Of a stretch of DNA of 11,406 bases, positions 1 through 6,656 are shown piece by piece. The position numbers were made by a program, and so were the translations under genes. Source of the stretch: Betaproteobacteria bacterium TMED41 (GTDB taxonomy: Bacteria; Pseudomonadota; Gammaproteobacteria; Burkholderiales; Burkholderiaceae_A); assembly GCA_002167365.1 (NCBI GenBank), contig NHCU01000047.1, forward strand, positions 7,201 to 18,606. Reading direction: 5' to 3'. Position 1 is the stretch's first letter, and every line of letters begins with the position of its first letter. Below the pieces are notes generated by a model, which had not been told where the DNA came from, made no database searches, and worked only from the letters and a program-made list of their open reading frames with translations.

Positions 1-146
1 AAATTAGGAATTAAACTTCCATTTTCCAAAGAAGTTAGAGGCTGTTTTTTGGGGAGAAAATTTGAATCAATGACCTCTTGATTTTGAGTTTGAAGTATAA
101 TTTTTTCATGAAAGTCTTCGGATAAAGAAGGTTTTTTATCAATCAT
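1..146 (-). CDS. Partial unrecognised protein, N-terminal 48 codons
   Basis: An open frame starts with ATG at 146-144 and runs leftward to the window edge without a stop. The visible protein begins MIDKKPSLSEDFHEKI and is hydrophilic. It is rich in Lys, Glu, Ser and Gln, with no signal peptide or membrane segment in the part seen. The start is well supported. Its ATG overlaps the TGA of the Mth938-like gene in a 4-base ATGA junction, typical of translational coupling. A GGAG Shine-Dalgarno lies 10 bases upstream, inside the end of that gene. The 12-base stretch around it (TCTGGAGAAAAT) is identical to the one before hom. The protein is cut off, and the low-complexity start matches no family I know. 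The two genes are probably co-transcribed. Confidence 0.7.
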   Translation of the reverse strand, partial: MIDKKPSLSEDFHEKIILQTQNQEVIDSNFLPKKQPLTSLENGSLIPN

Positions 147-583
147 ATTAGATTTTCTCCAGAAATTAAAATTGCAGCCACAACCTTTCTACCCTCAGAT
201 GCTAGAATATTGAAAGTTCTGCATGCAGCAGCAGTAGTCATACACTCGATGTTAAGCGAAGGAGTTTTATTTTTTTTTACACCTAAAAATGCGGAAATTT
301 CATCTTCTTCGTCTAATTCCAAACAAATTAAGTTTGGAGGGAGGAATAGATGCTTTGTACCGGTTCCAAGAATTAAAATTTCAGGCTGTAGTGGCTTTAT
401 TTCAGATAAATTTGATTCATCAATTTCATATATAGATACTGGATCCCACGATACTGGCTTGCATATAGTTGATATTATACAGGATTGACGCCATTTTTTT
501 CCGTTGATTTCAATAAAGTCTTTTCCATAGCTTGTTATAGAAAATTGGCTGTTGTTTAATTCTGGTTGTAGAGTTGAGCTCAT
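143..583 (-). CDS. Mth938-like (DUF498 / NDUFAF3-type) domain protein
   Basis: A 146-residue protein of the Mth938/DUF498 family, whose mitochondrial relative NDUFAF3 helps assemble respiratory complex I. The biochemical role of the bacterial proteins is not established. The two family hallmarks are visible: a Gly-rich turn at residues 73-76 (GTGT, after the hydrophobic strand ILIL) and the C-terminal block TTAAACRTFNIL at 116-127, followed by EGRKVVAAIL. There is no signal peptide or membrane helix, so it should be cytoplasmic. It is transcribed divergently from alaC, an arrangement I know from other betaproteobacteria. No clear Shine-Dalgarno precedes the ATG, only an A/T-rich stretch. The stop overlaps the start of the next minus-strand gene. 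The family call is firm; the function is unknown. Confidence 0.9.
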   Translation of the reverse strand: MSSTLQPELNNSQFSITSYGKDFIEINGKKWRQSCIISTICKPVSWDPVSIYEIDESNLSEIKPLQPEILILGTGTKHLFLPPNLICLELDEEDEISAFLGVKKNKTPSLNIECMTTAAACRTFNILASEGRKVVAAILISGENLI

Positions 584-601
584 AGTTATATTTTATATAA
601 T
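574..601 (+). promoter_or_regulatory. Candidate sigma70 promoter for alaC operon
   Basis: TTGAGC (574-579), a 16-base spacer and a perfect TATAAT (596-601) lie in the divergent gap, about 43 bases before the alaC ATG. The -35 element overlaps the first codons of the Mth938-like gene on the other strand, so transcription in the two directions may interfere. The match is by eye. The surrounding A/T richness raises the chance of a random -10, but the -35 and spacing make it credible. Confidence 0.5.
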
Positions 602-643
602 TTTTGTGTATTTTTTTAAGTCTTACAACTTTTTTATTTATTT

Positions 644-1843
644 ATGAAAATTAAACCTTTTAACAGAATCCAACGCTTACCTCCTTATGTTTTTTCAGTA
701 ACTGGAGAATTAAAAATGCAGGCTCGTCGAAGAGGTGAAGATATCATTGATATGAGCATGGGCAATCCGGATCGCCCAACCCCCACCCACATTGTTGAAA
801 AGTTAATTGAGGTTGTCAAAAAAGAACATACACACAGGTATTCACTGTCAAAAGGTATTTTGAGATTAAGACAAGCAATTTGCTCCTGGTATAAGGTAAA
901 GTTTGGTGTTGGGCTTAACCCAGAGACTGAAGCTATTGCAACTATTGGGTCTAAAGAAGGATTGGCGCATCTGATGCTTGCAACCTTGGATAGGGGTGAT
1001 ACTGTCTTGGTGCCAAATCCCAGTTATCCAATACATATATACGGTGCAATAATTGCGGGTGCTGATATTAGATCAATAAAGATGGTTCCTAAAACTGATT
1101 TCTTTGAAGAACTTGAAAAAGGAATCAAGGAGTCAATTCCTAAACCCAAAATGATTATTCTTGGTTTTCCCAGTAACCCGACTGGTCAATGTGTTGATAT
1201 TAATTTTTTTAAAAAAGTAATTGATTTAGCCAAACAACATGAAATTCTTGTTGTGCATGATCTTGCATACGCTGATATCTGTTTTGATGGGTACAAAGCA
1301 CCTTCAATTTTACAAGTTGATGGAGCCAAAGATGTTGCTGTAGAATTTTTCTCTTTAAGCAAGTCTTACAACATGGCGGGTTGGAGAGTTGGATTTATGG
1401 TGGGTAATTCCTCATTGGTTAATGCTTTGGGAAGAATAAAAAGCTATTTCGACTATGGAACTTTTACCCCAGTACAAGTGGCATCCGTAATCGCATTGGA
1501 AGATAATCAAAGTTGTGTTGAGGAAATTTGTAAAATGTATCAACTTCGAAGGGATAGTTTGGTTAAAGGGTTGGATGAAATCGGTTGGTTAGTTCAAACT
1601 CCTAAAGCAACAATGTATTTGTGGGCTGAAATACCTAATTTTTATAAAAAACTTGGCTCGTTGGAATTCTCAAAAAAATTACTTCTTCAAGCAAAAGTTG
1701 CAGTATCTCCAGGAATTGGTTTTGGCGAATATGGCGATGATTACGTAAGATTTGCATTAATTGAAAATGAACAAAGAGTCCGTCAAGCTGTTAGAGGAAT
1801 AAAAGAAATGTTTAAAAAAGATGGTTTCTTAGTTAGGACCTGA
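644..1843 (+). CDS. alaC: Alanine aminotransferase (AlaC-type), fold-type I PLP enzyme
   Basis: A 399-residue PLP-dependent aminotransferase of class I/II. It probably transfers an amino group between glutamate and pyruvate to make alanine, as E. coli AlaC does; related enzymes accept other 2-oxo acids. Visible residues are NPTG at 178-181 (PLP/substrate contact), the Schiff-base Lys240 in SLSKSYNMAGWRVGF, and the carboxylate-binding Arg369 in DYVRFAL. The length is normal for the family, and the N-terminus (PFNRIQRLPPYVF) is the typical AlaC start. No Shine-Dalgarno is evident, so the mRNA may be weakly or leaderlessly initiated. It is the first gene of a run that continues into hom 26 bases later. 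This alaC-hom-thrC order recurs in betaproteobacteria and suggests shared control of pyruvate- and aspartate-family amino acids. Exact substrate preference is inferred from the family. Confidence 0.93.
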   Translation: MKIKPFNRIQRLPPYVFSVTGELKMQARRRGEDIIDMSMGNPDRPTPTHIVEKLIEVVKKEHTHRYSLSKGILRLRQAICSWYKVKFGVGLNPETEAIATIGSKEGLAHLMLATLDRGDTVLVPNPSYPIHIYGAIIAGADIRSIKMVPKTDFFEELEKGIKESIPKPKMIILGFPSNPTGQCVDINFFKKVIDLAKQHEILVVHDLAYADICFDGYKAPSILQVDGAKDVAVEFFSLSKSYNMAGWRVGFMVGNSSLVNALGRIKSYFDYGTFTPVQVASVIALEDNQSCVEEICKMYQLRRDSLVKGLDEIGWLVQTPKATMYLWAEIPNFYKKLGSLEFSKKLLLQAKVAVSPGIGFGEYGDDYVRFALIENEQRVRQAVRGIKEMFKKDGFLVRT

Positions 1844-1869
1844 TCTAAAGTTTAATCTGGAGAAAATTT

Positions 1870-3180
1870 ATGACTGTTTTGAAGGTTGGATTGGCAGGTC
1901 TGGGCACTGTAGGTGGCGGGACTTGGAAGGTATGTGAAAAAAACTCAGATGAAATTATTAGAAAAGCTGGTAGAAAAGTTAAGATTGTTGCGGTAGCTGA
2001 ACCTGCAAGAAACAAATTTCTAAGCCTAGGTGAAAATGGTATTAGTTATTTTTCTGATGCAATGGAATTAATTGAGGTACCTGAGATTGACGTTATCGTC
2101 GAATTAATTGGTGGAGATACATTTGCAAAAATGCTTGTTCTTAAAGCGTTAAAAAATGGCAAGCATGTAGTCACTGCTAACAAAGCACTCCTAGCCAAAC
2201 ATGGCAATGAAATCTTCGAGGTTGCTGAGAAAAATCGTGTAACTGTAGGTTTTGAGGCAGCGGTTGCTGGTGGCATTCCCATCCTGAAAGTCCTGCGGGA
2301 AGGTTTGACTGCCAATAGCATTGATTGGGTTGCTGGAATCATAAACGGCACATCGAATTATGTCCTCTCTGAAATGGAGGACAGGGGTATATCCTTTGAT
2401 CAAGCTTTGAAAGAAGCTCAGGACCTTGGTTTTGCTGAATCAGACCCCACTCTTGATATAGAAGGTAATGATTCAGCTCACAAACTTTCATTACTGGCAT
2501 CCATGGCTTTTGGTATAAAAATAAATTTGGATAAAATTTTGGTTTCAGGAATAAAGGACTTGGATTTAAAGGAGGTAATTTATGCGAAAAAACTAGGGTA
2601 CAAGATTAAATCCCTAGGGATTGCCCGTCGGACAGACTCTTGCCTGGAGCTGAGAGTTCATTCGACTTTGATACCAGAAAATTGCTTAATGGCTAATGTT
2701 AATGGTGCGATGAATGCTGTTATGGTTAAAGGTAATTCAGTGGGAAACACACTATATTATGGCCAGGGTGCCGGCGCGGAACCAACTGCAAGTGCTGTGG
2801 TGGCTGATTTAGTAGATATTGCTAGGAATTCAATTGGAAATGTTTCTGCCAGGGTTCCAGCTTTGTCGTATCAATCAAATCACATTCGTGATCTAAATAT
2901 TCTTGAGGATGGACTTATTAAGTCTGGGTTCTATATAAGACTCAGAGTTTTGGATCGAGCTGGAGTTCTTGCAGACGTAACCAGGTGTTTATCCAATGAG
3001 GATATTTCAATAGAATCTTTTTTTCAAAAAAAACCTCGTGAAGATGAGAATTCAACAGACGTTGTGTTGCTTACACATGAATGCTTGGGCAAAAATATTT
3101 TAGACTCAATAAAGGCTATCAAATTGGTTAAAAATGTTATCGATGACCCAATTATTTTGAGAGTTGAGTCGTTAAAGTGA
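1870..3180 (+). CDS. hom: Homoserine dehydrogenase with C-terminal ACT domain
   Basis: A 436-residue cytoplasmic enzyme that reduces aspartate semialdehyde to homoserine with NAD(P)H, the branch point to threonine and methionine. The N-terminal Rossmann fold starts with GLAGLGTVGGG at residues 7-17. Lys105 in TANKALLAKHG, Asp201 and Lys205 in GNDSAHK match the catalytic residues known from yeast homoserine dehydrogenase. GTSNYVLSEM and the downstream GFAESDPT stretch are family signatures. Residues from about 354 to the end (FYIRLRVLDRAGVLADV) form an ACT domain, the usual site of threonine feedback inhibition in monofunctional enzymes of this length; inhibition itself is inferred. A GGAG Shine-Dalgarno at 1859-1862 lies 7 bases before the ATG. 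The TGA stop overlaps the GTG start of thrC. Confidence 0.97.
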   Translation: MTVLKVGLAGLGTVGGGTWKVCEKNSDEIIRKAGRKVKIVAVAEPARNKFLSLGENGISYFSDAMELIEVPEIDVIVELIGGDTFAKMLVLKALKNGKHVVTANKALLAKHGNEIFEVAEKNRVTVGFEAAVAGGIPILKVLREGLTANSIDWVAGIINGTSNYVLSEMEDRGISFDQALKEAQDLGFAESDPTLDIEGNDSAHKLSLLASMAFGIKINLDKILVSGIKDLDLKEVIYAKKLGYKIKSLGIARRTDSCLELRVHSTLIPENCLMANVNGAMNAVMVKGNSVGNTLYYGQGAGAEPTASAVVADLVDIARNSIGNVSARVPALSYQSNHIRDLNILEDGLIKSGFYIRLRVLDRAGVLADVTRCLSNEDISIESFFQKKPREDENSTDVVLLTHECLGKNILDSIKAIKLVKNVIDDPIILRVESLK

Positions 3181-4631
3181 GTTTTATTTCATACTCTTCA
3201 ACTAGAGGTTTGAAGAATCTGGGTTCATTTTCAGACATTCTTCTTGAAGGGTTAGCGCCTGATGGAGGGCTTGCTATTCCTTCAAGGTATAAGTTTTTTG
3301 ACAAAAACGAATTAAAGGATTTGTCGAAATTGTCATATCCAGAACTTGCTTCTCACGTTTTAAAATGTTTTGTTGATGATATTGACATTGAAACACTTAA
3401 AAGATTATGTGACTCTGCCTATACTCCGGAATCTTTTGGATCAAAAGAAATTACTCCTCTCACTTATCTTGGAATGGAAGAAAATACAGATATTTTTCTT
3501 TTAGAACTGTCAAATGGCCCAACACTAGCATTCAAAGACATTGCGATGCAAATGTTGGGACAGTTTTTTGAATTTGTTTTGGAAAAAAAAGGATCAACTC
3601 TTAATATCCTGGGGGCTACTTCTGGTGACACTGGAAGTGCTGCTGAATATGCAATGAAAGATAAATCCAAAATCTCAGTCTTTATGCTTTCTCCTGAGGG
3701 TAGAATGAGCAGTTTTCAAAAAGCTCAAATGTATTCTTTGATGGACGAAAAAATTCATAATTTAGTAATTCCTGGAACTTTCGATATTTGTCAAGATTTG
3801 GTCAAGGGTGTTTCATCTGATATAAATTTTAAAAATAAATATAGAATTGGTTCAGTAAATTCAATCAATTGGGGACGAATTTCATCACAAATTGTCTATT
3901 ACTTTTATGGGTATTTTAGAGCAATTGAAAAAACTGGTAATCCTTTCATGTCTCCAGTCTCTTTCTCTGTTCCATCAGGGAATTTTGGTAACATTTTATC
4001 CGGCTACACAGCCAAAAAAATGGGCTTACCTATTCAAAATTTAGTACTTGCGACTAATGAAAATGATGTGTTGGATGAATTCTTCAAAACAGGAGCTTAC
4101 CGAGTTAGAGGCTTGAGTGAAACATTCAAAACTTCTTCACCATCAATGGATATTTCAAAGGCTTCTAATTTTGAAAGATTTATATATGACGTCGTTGATA
4201 ATGATTTTGAAAGAGTATGTTCACTTTGGAAACAGTTGAACTTGCAAGGCAACTTTTTAATCGATGATGTCGAGTCCATTAGAAATATAAAAAAAAGTGG
4301 TATTGTTTCTGGTTCCTCAAATCATCAAAATAGACTAGAAACTATAAAAAATGTAAAGGAGCAATATAGCAGAATAATCGATCCGCATACTGCCGACGGA
4401 CTTTTTGTTGCTAGAAAAAACCTTAAACCTGAGATCCCAATGATTTGTTTGGAAACTGCATTGCCTGTAAAATTTGCAGAAACTGTTTTTGAATCGCTTG
4501 GCAACATACCCCAAACACCGTTGAAATTTATTGATGTTGAAAAAAAACCTCAAAAAATAAAAAATATTGAAGCCAACGTTGAATCATTGAAAAGTTTTAT
4601 TAAAGAAGAGATAGAAAAAAATGATTCTTGA
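3177..4631 (+). CDS. thrC: Threonine synthase
   Basis: A 484-residue PLP enzyme (fold type II) that converts O-phosphohomoserine to threonine, the last step of the pathway begun by the neighbouring hom. The PLP lysine is Lys120 in GPTLAFKDIAMQ, and the phosphate-binding loop is GATSGDTG at 146-153. FQKAQMYSL and SINWGRISSQIVYYFYGY are conserved threonine-synthase blocks. The start is a GTG at 3177, which forms a 4-base GTGA overlap with the hom stop. It gives the N-terminus MSFISYSSTRG, close to the usual YISTRG start, and no ATG fits better. Translation is likely coupled to hom, since no strong Shine-Dalgarno is present. The last 11 bases overlap the start of moeA. The length suits the longer bacterial ThrC form. 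The phosphohomoserine must come from a homoserine kinase not encoded in this window. Confidence 0.97.
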   Translation: MSFISYSSTRGLKNLGSFSDILLEGLAPDGGLAIPSRYKFFDKNELKDLSKLSYPELASHVLKCFVDDIDIETLKRLCDSAYTPESFGSKEITPLTYLGMEENTDIFLLELSNGPTLAFKDIAMQMLGQFFEFVLEKKGSTLNILGATSGDTGSAAEYAMKDKSKISVFMLSPEGRMSSFQKAQMYSLMDEKIHNLVIPGTFDICQDLVKGVSSDINFKNKYRIGSVNSINWGRISSQIVYYFYGYFRAIEKTGNPFMSPVSFSVPSGNFGNILSGYTAKKMGLPIQNLVLATNENDVLDEFFKTGAYRVRGLSETFKTSSPSMDISKASNFERFIYDVVDNDFERVCSLWKQLNLQGNFLIDDVESIRNIKKSGIVSGSSNHQNRLETIKNVKEQYSRIIDPHTADGLFVARKNLKPEIPMICLETALPVKFAETVFESLGNIPQTPLKFIDVEKKPQKIKNIEANVESLKSFIKEEIEKNDS

Positions 4632-5805
4632 TGAAGTTTTAAGTTTTATATTAAAAAATATTAAATCCCCACCGAAACAGGAAACGGTTTCGGTTAAAGA
4701 ATTATGCGGTAGGATTTTGGCTAATTCCTTAAAATCCAACTTGAGCATCCCACCATTTGATAATAGTCAAGTTGACGGTTATGCAGTAAACTCCGAGCAT
4801 TTCGTAATGAATGTTCCCATTACTGTTAGTCAAAGGATTACGGCCGGCTCTAATCCTTTTGAACTTGAACATTCATCAGCCGCAAGAATTTTCACTGGCG
4901 CACCCATACCTAGAAATTCCGATGCAGTTGTAATGCAGGAGGATGTTGAAATCCTAAATGAAAAAGTATTGTTTAAAAGTAGAATTTATTCTGGGCAAAA
5001 CGTTAGAAAAAAAGGTGCAGATTTACGAGAAAATCAGATTTTTTTTCACAAAGGTAGATTATTATCTGCAGCTGATGTTGGCATGTGTGCATCAGTAGGC
5101 TTAAAAGAGTTTCAAGTTTTTGAAAAATTAAAGATTGGAGTTTTTTCAAGTGGTGATGAGTTGAAACAGCCTGGTGAAAAATTATCAGCAGGACAAATCT
5201 ATGACAGTAATAGGCCTATGATACTGAGTTTGGTCAAATCATTGGGGCTAAAAACTTTAGATATGGGGTGTTTGCCTGATGATCTAGTTCAAACCACCCA
5301 ACTCCTGTATGAAGCAAGTAAAAAAGTAGATATTATTCTTACTTGTGGAGGAGTTTCGGTAGGTGAAGAGGATCATATTAAAGATGCTGTTGAAAAATTA
5401 GGTTCCATAAAACTTTGGAAAATAAAAATCAAGCCAGGCAAACCTTTTGCTTTTGGTTTTATTGGTAAAACAGCTTTTATGGGAATGCCCGGCAACCCTG
5501 TTTCTGCTTGGGTCACATTTGCTTTGCTGTGCAGACCTTTCATCATAAAATCTGCAGGTGGCAGTCATTTTAGTCCTCAGCCTTTAACAATTGAAAGTGA
5601 TTTTGAATGGAATAAATCAAATGATAGACAGGAATTTTTGAGAGGTAAAGTGAACAATGACGGAAAATTAGAATTGTTTAATAACCAAAATTCTCAAATT
5701 TTGTCATCAATTTGTTTTTCTGAGGGCCTCATAGAAATACCAATTAAAACTTTTGTTTCGAAAGGCGATAAATTAAATTACTATCCTTTTTCAATGATTG
5801 CGTGA
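4621..5805 (+). CDS. moeA: Molybdopterin molybdotransferase MoeA
   Basis: A 394-residue protein that inserts molybdate into adenylylated molybdopterin to finish the molybdenum cofactor. It shows the MoeA landmarks in order: PPFDNSQVDGYAV with Asp52 of the conserved DGYA; RIFTGAPIPRNSDAVVMQEDV; SSGDEL, then the nucleotide-handling motif CGGVSVGEEDH at 242-252; KIKIKPGKPFAFG; and GMPGNPVSAW at 288-297. The remaining C-terminal part corresponds to the small beta-barrel domain IV. The length is typical of the family (about 400). The ATG lies within the end of thrC (11-base overlap in another frame), so it is almost certainly co-transcribed with the threonine genes. It is followed directly by moaD and moaE, which supply its substrate molybdopterin. 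No key motif appears to be missing. Confidence 0.96.
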   Translation: MILDEVLSFILKNIKSPPKQETVSVKELCGRILANSLKSNLSIPPFDNSQVDGYAVNSEHFVMNVPITVSQRITAGSNPFELEHSSAARIFTGAPIPRNSDAVVMQEDVEILNEKVLFKSRIYSGQNVRKKGADLRENQIFFHKGRLLSAADVGMCASVGLKEFQVFEKLKIGVFSSGDELKQPGEKLSAGQIYDSNRPMILSLVKSLGLKTLDMGCLPDDLVQTTQLLYEASKKVDIILTCGGVSVGEEDHIKDAVEKLGSIKLWKIKIKPGKPFAFGFIGKTAFMGMPGNPVSAWVTFALLCRPFIIKSAGGSHFSPQPLTIESDFEWNKSNDRQEFLRGKVNNDGKLELFNNQNSQILSSICFSEGLIEIPIKTFVSKGDKLNYYPFSMIA

Positions 5806-5814
5806 GGTTTTTTT

Positions 5815-6066
5815 ATGTTACATGTTCGTATGTTTGCTTCAATAAAGGAATTAACCAATACCGAAGAGGAATTTTTTCCTTATGAAAATATTGAAACAGT
5901 CACAGATTTAAAAAAAAACTTATCCCTACGTGGTCATCCATGGGAAACTGTTTTTGGTGGTGGCATGGTGGTAAAAGCCGCTGTAAATAAACAATTTGTA
6001 GCAGATGATTTTGAGTTAAGGGATGGAGATGAAGTAGCTTTTTTCCCTCCTGTAACAGGTGGTTAA
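5815..6066 (+). CDS. moaD: Molybdopterin synthase small subunit MoaD
   Basis: An 83-residue ubiquitin-fold sulfur carrier. In its thiocarboxylated form the C-terminal glycine donates sulfur to precursor Z (cPMP) in the MoaD-MoaE complex. The protein ends in FFPPVTGG, with the required Gly82-Gly83. The preceding LRDGDEVAFFPP stretch is the standard MoaD/ThiS-like end. The length is normal. A GAGG Shine-Dalgarno at 5804-5807 overlaps the moeA stop and sits 7 bases before the ATG, giving good, possibly coupled, translation. Its partner moaE follows after 46 bases. Confidence 0.96.
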   Translation: MLHVRMFASIKELTNTEEEFFPYENIETVTDLKKNLSLRGHPWETVFGGGMVVKAAVNKQFVADDFELRDGDEVAFFPPVTGG

Positions 6067-6112
6067 TATGGATTATGTAATTTCAACTTTCTATTGAGAA
6101 TGTAGTGCTTTA

Positions 6113-6601
6113 ATGAAAAAGTTTTACTCTTCTGTTTTAATTCAGACAACAGACATTGATGTTGGTAGTGAAATTGATCTACTAAAATGCAGTTCAGACA
6201 AAACAAGAGATAATGAAATTGGCGCTGTCGCTACCTTTGTTGGGTCAGTTCGAAATGAAAACGAAGGTGAAAAAATACTATCTATGTTCATTGAACATTA
6301 TCCAGGAATGACTGAGGCATGCATTCAAAAGATCTTAATGAATTCCTATGAAAAATGGAAGATTTTAACTGCTCGAGTAGTTCACAGAATTGGATTCCTT
6401 ACTCCAGGTGAAAACATTGTTTTTGTAGGAGTGAGTTCTAAACATAGGAAAGCTTCGTTTGAAGCATGTGAGTACATTATGGATTATCTAAAGACTCAGG
6501 CTCCTTTTTGGAAAAGAGAAGAAACTGCAATTGGAAAAAGGTGGGTTGAAGCTAGAGAACAAGATGAAATTCAAGTAAAAAAGTGGAAAAAAAGAACTTG
6601 A
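6113..6601 (+). CDS. moaE: Molybdopterin synthase catalytic subunit MoaE
   Basis: A 162-residue large subunit of molybdopterin synthase, which adds two dithiolene sulfurs carried by MoaD to cPMP. Recognisable blocks are ATFVGSVRNEN, FIEHYPGMTE, HRIGFLTPGENIVFVGVSS, HRKASFEACEYIMDYLK and APFWKREE. Lys127 and Lys134 keep the 7-residue spacing of the E. coli active-site lysines 119 and 126. The ATG at 6113 is the first start possible in this frame: an in-frame ATG at 6068 is cut off by TGA at 6095-6097. The N-terminus is a few residues longer than usual. There is no obvious Shine-Dalgarno at normal spacing, so initiation may be weak or depend on read-on from moaD. The stop is 55 bases before clpB. 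Confidence 0.96.
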   Translation: MKKFYSSVLIQTTDIDVGSEIDLLKCSSDKTRDNEIGAVATFVGSVRNENEGEKILSMFIEHYPGMTEACIQKILMNSYEKWKILTARVVHRIGFLTPGENIVFVGVSSKHRKASFEACEYIMDYLKTQAPFWKREETAIGKRWVEAREQDEIQVKKWKKRT

Positions 6602-6656
6602 AAATTACCCCTCGAGACACAACGATATCTTATAACAGTATAAAAAACCTAAAAAT

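Noticed and set aside
210..488. Plus-strand open frame of 92 codons opposite the Mth938-like gene
   Set aside because: It is the shadow of a recognisable minus-strand gene, has no family resemblance, and its start has no ribosome binding site.
584..643. Promoter for the Mth938-like gene on the minus strand
   Set aside because: There are TATAAA-like and TTGTAA-like stretches, but no pair has acceptable spacing in this very A/T-rich gap.
6068..6097. Nine-codon frame (ATG to TGA) in the moaD-moaE gap, in frame with moaE
   Set aside because: It is too short, with no Shine-Dalgarno. MoaE is complete from the ATG at 6113, so I see no need for read-through of this TGA or for an interrupted N-terminus.
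6602..6656. CIRCE/HrcA operator before clpB
   Set aside because: No TTAGCACTC/GAGTGCTAA inverted repeat is present in the gap.
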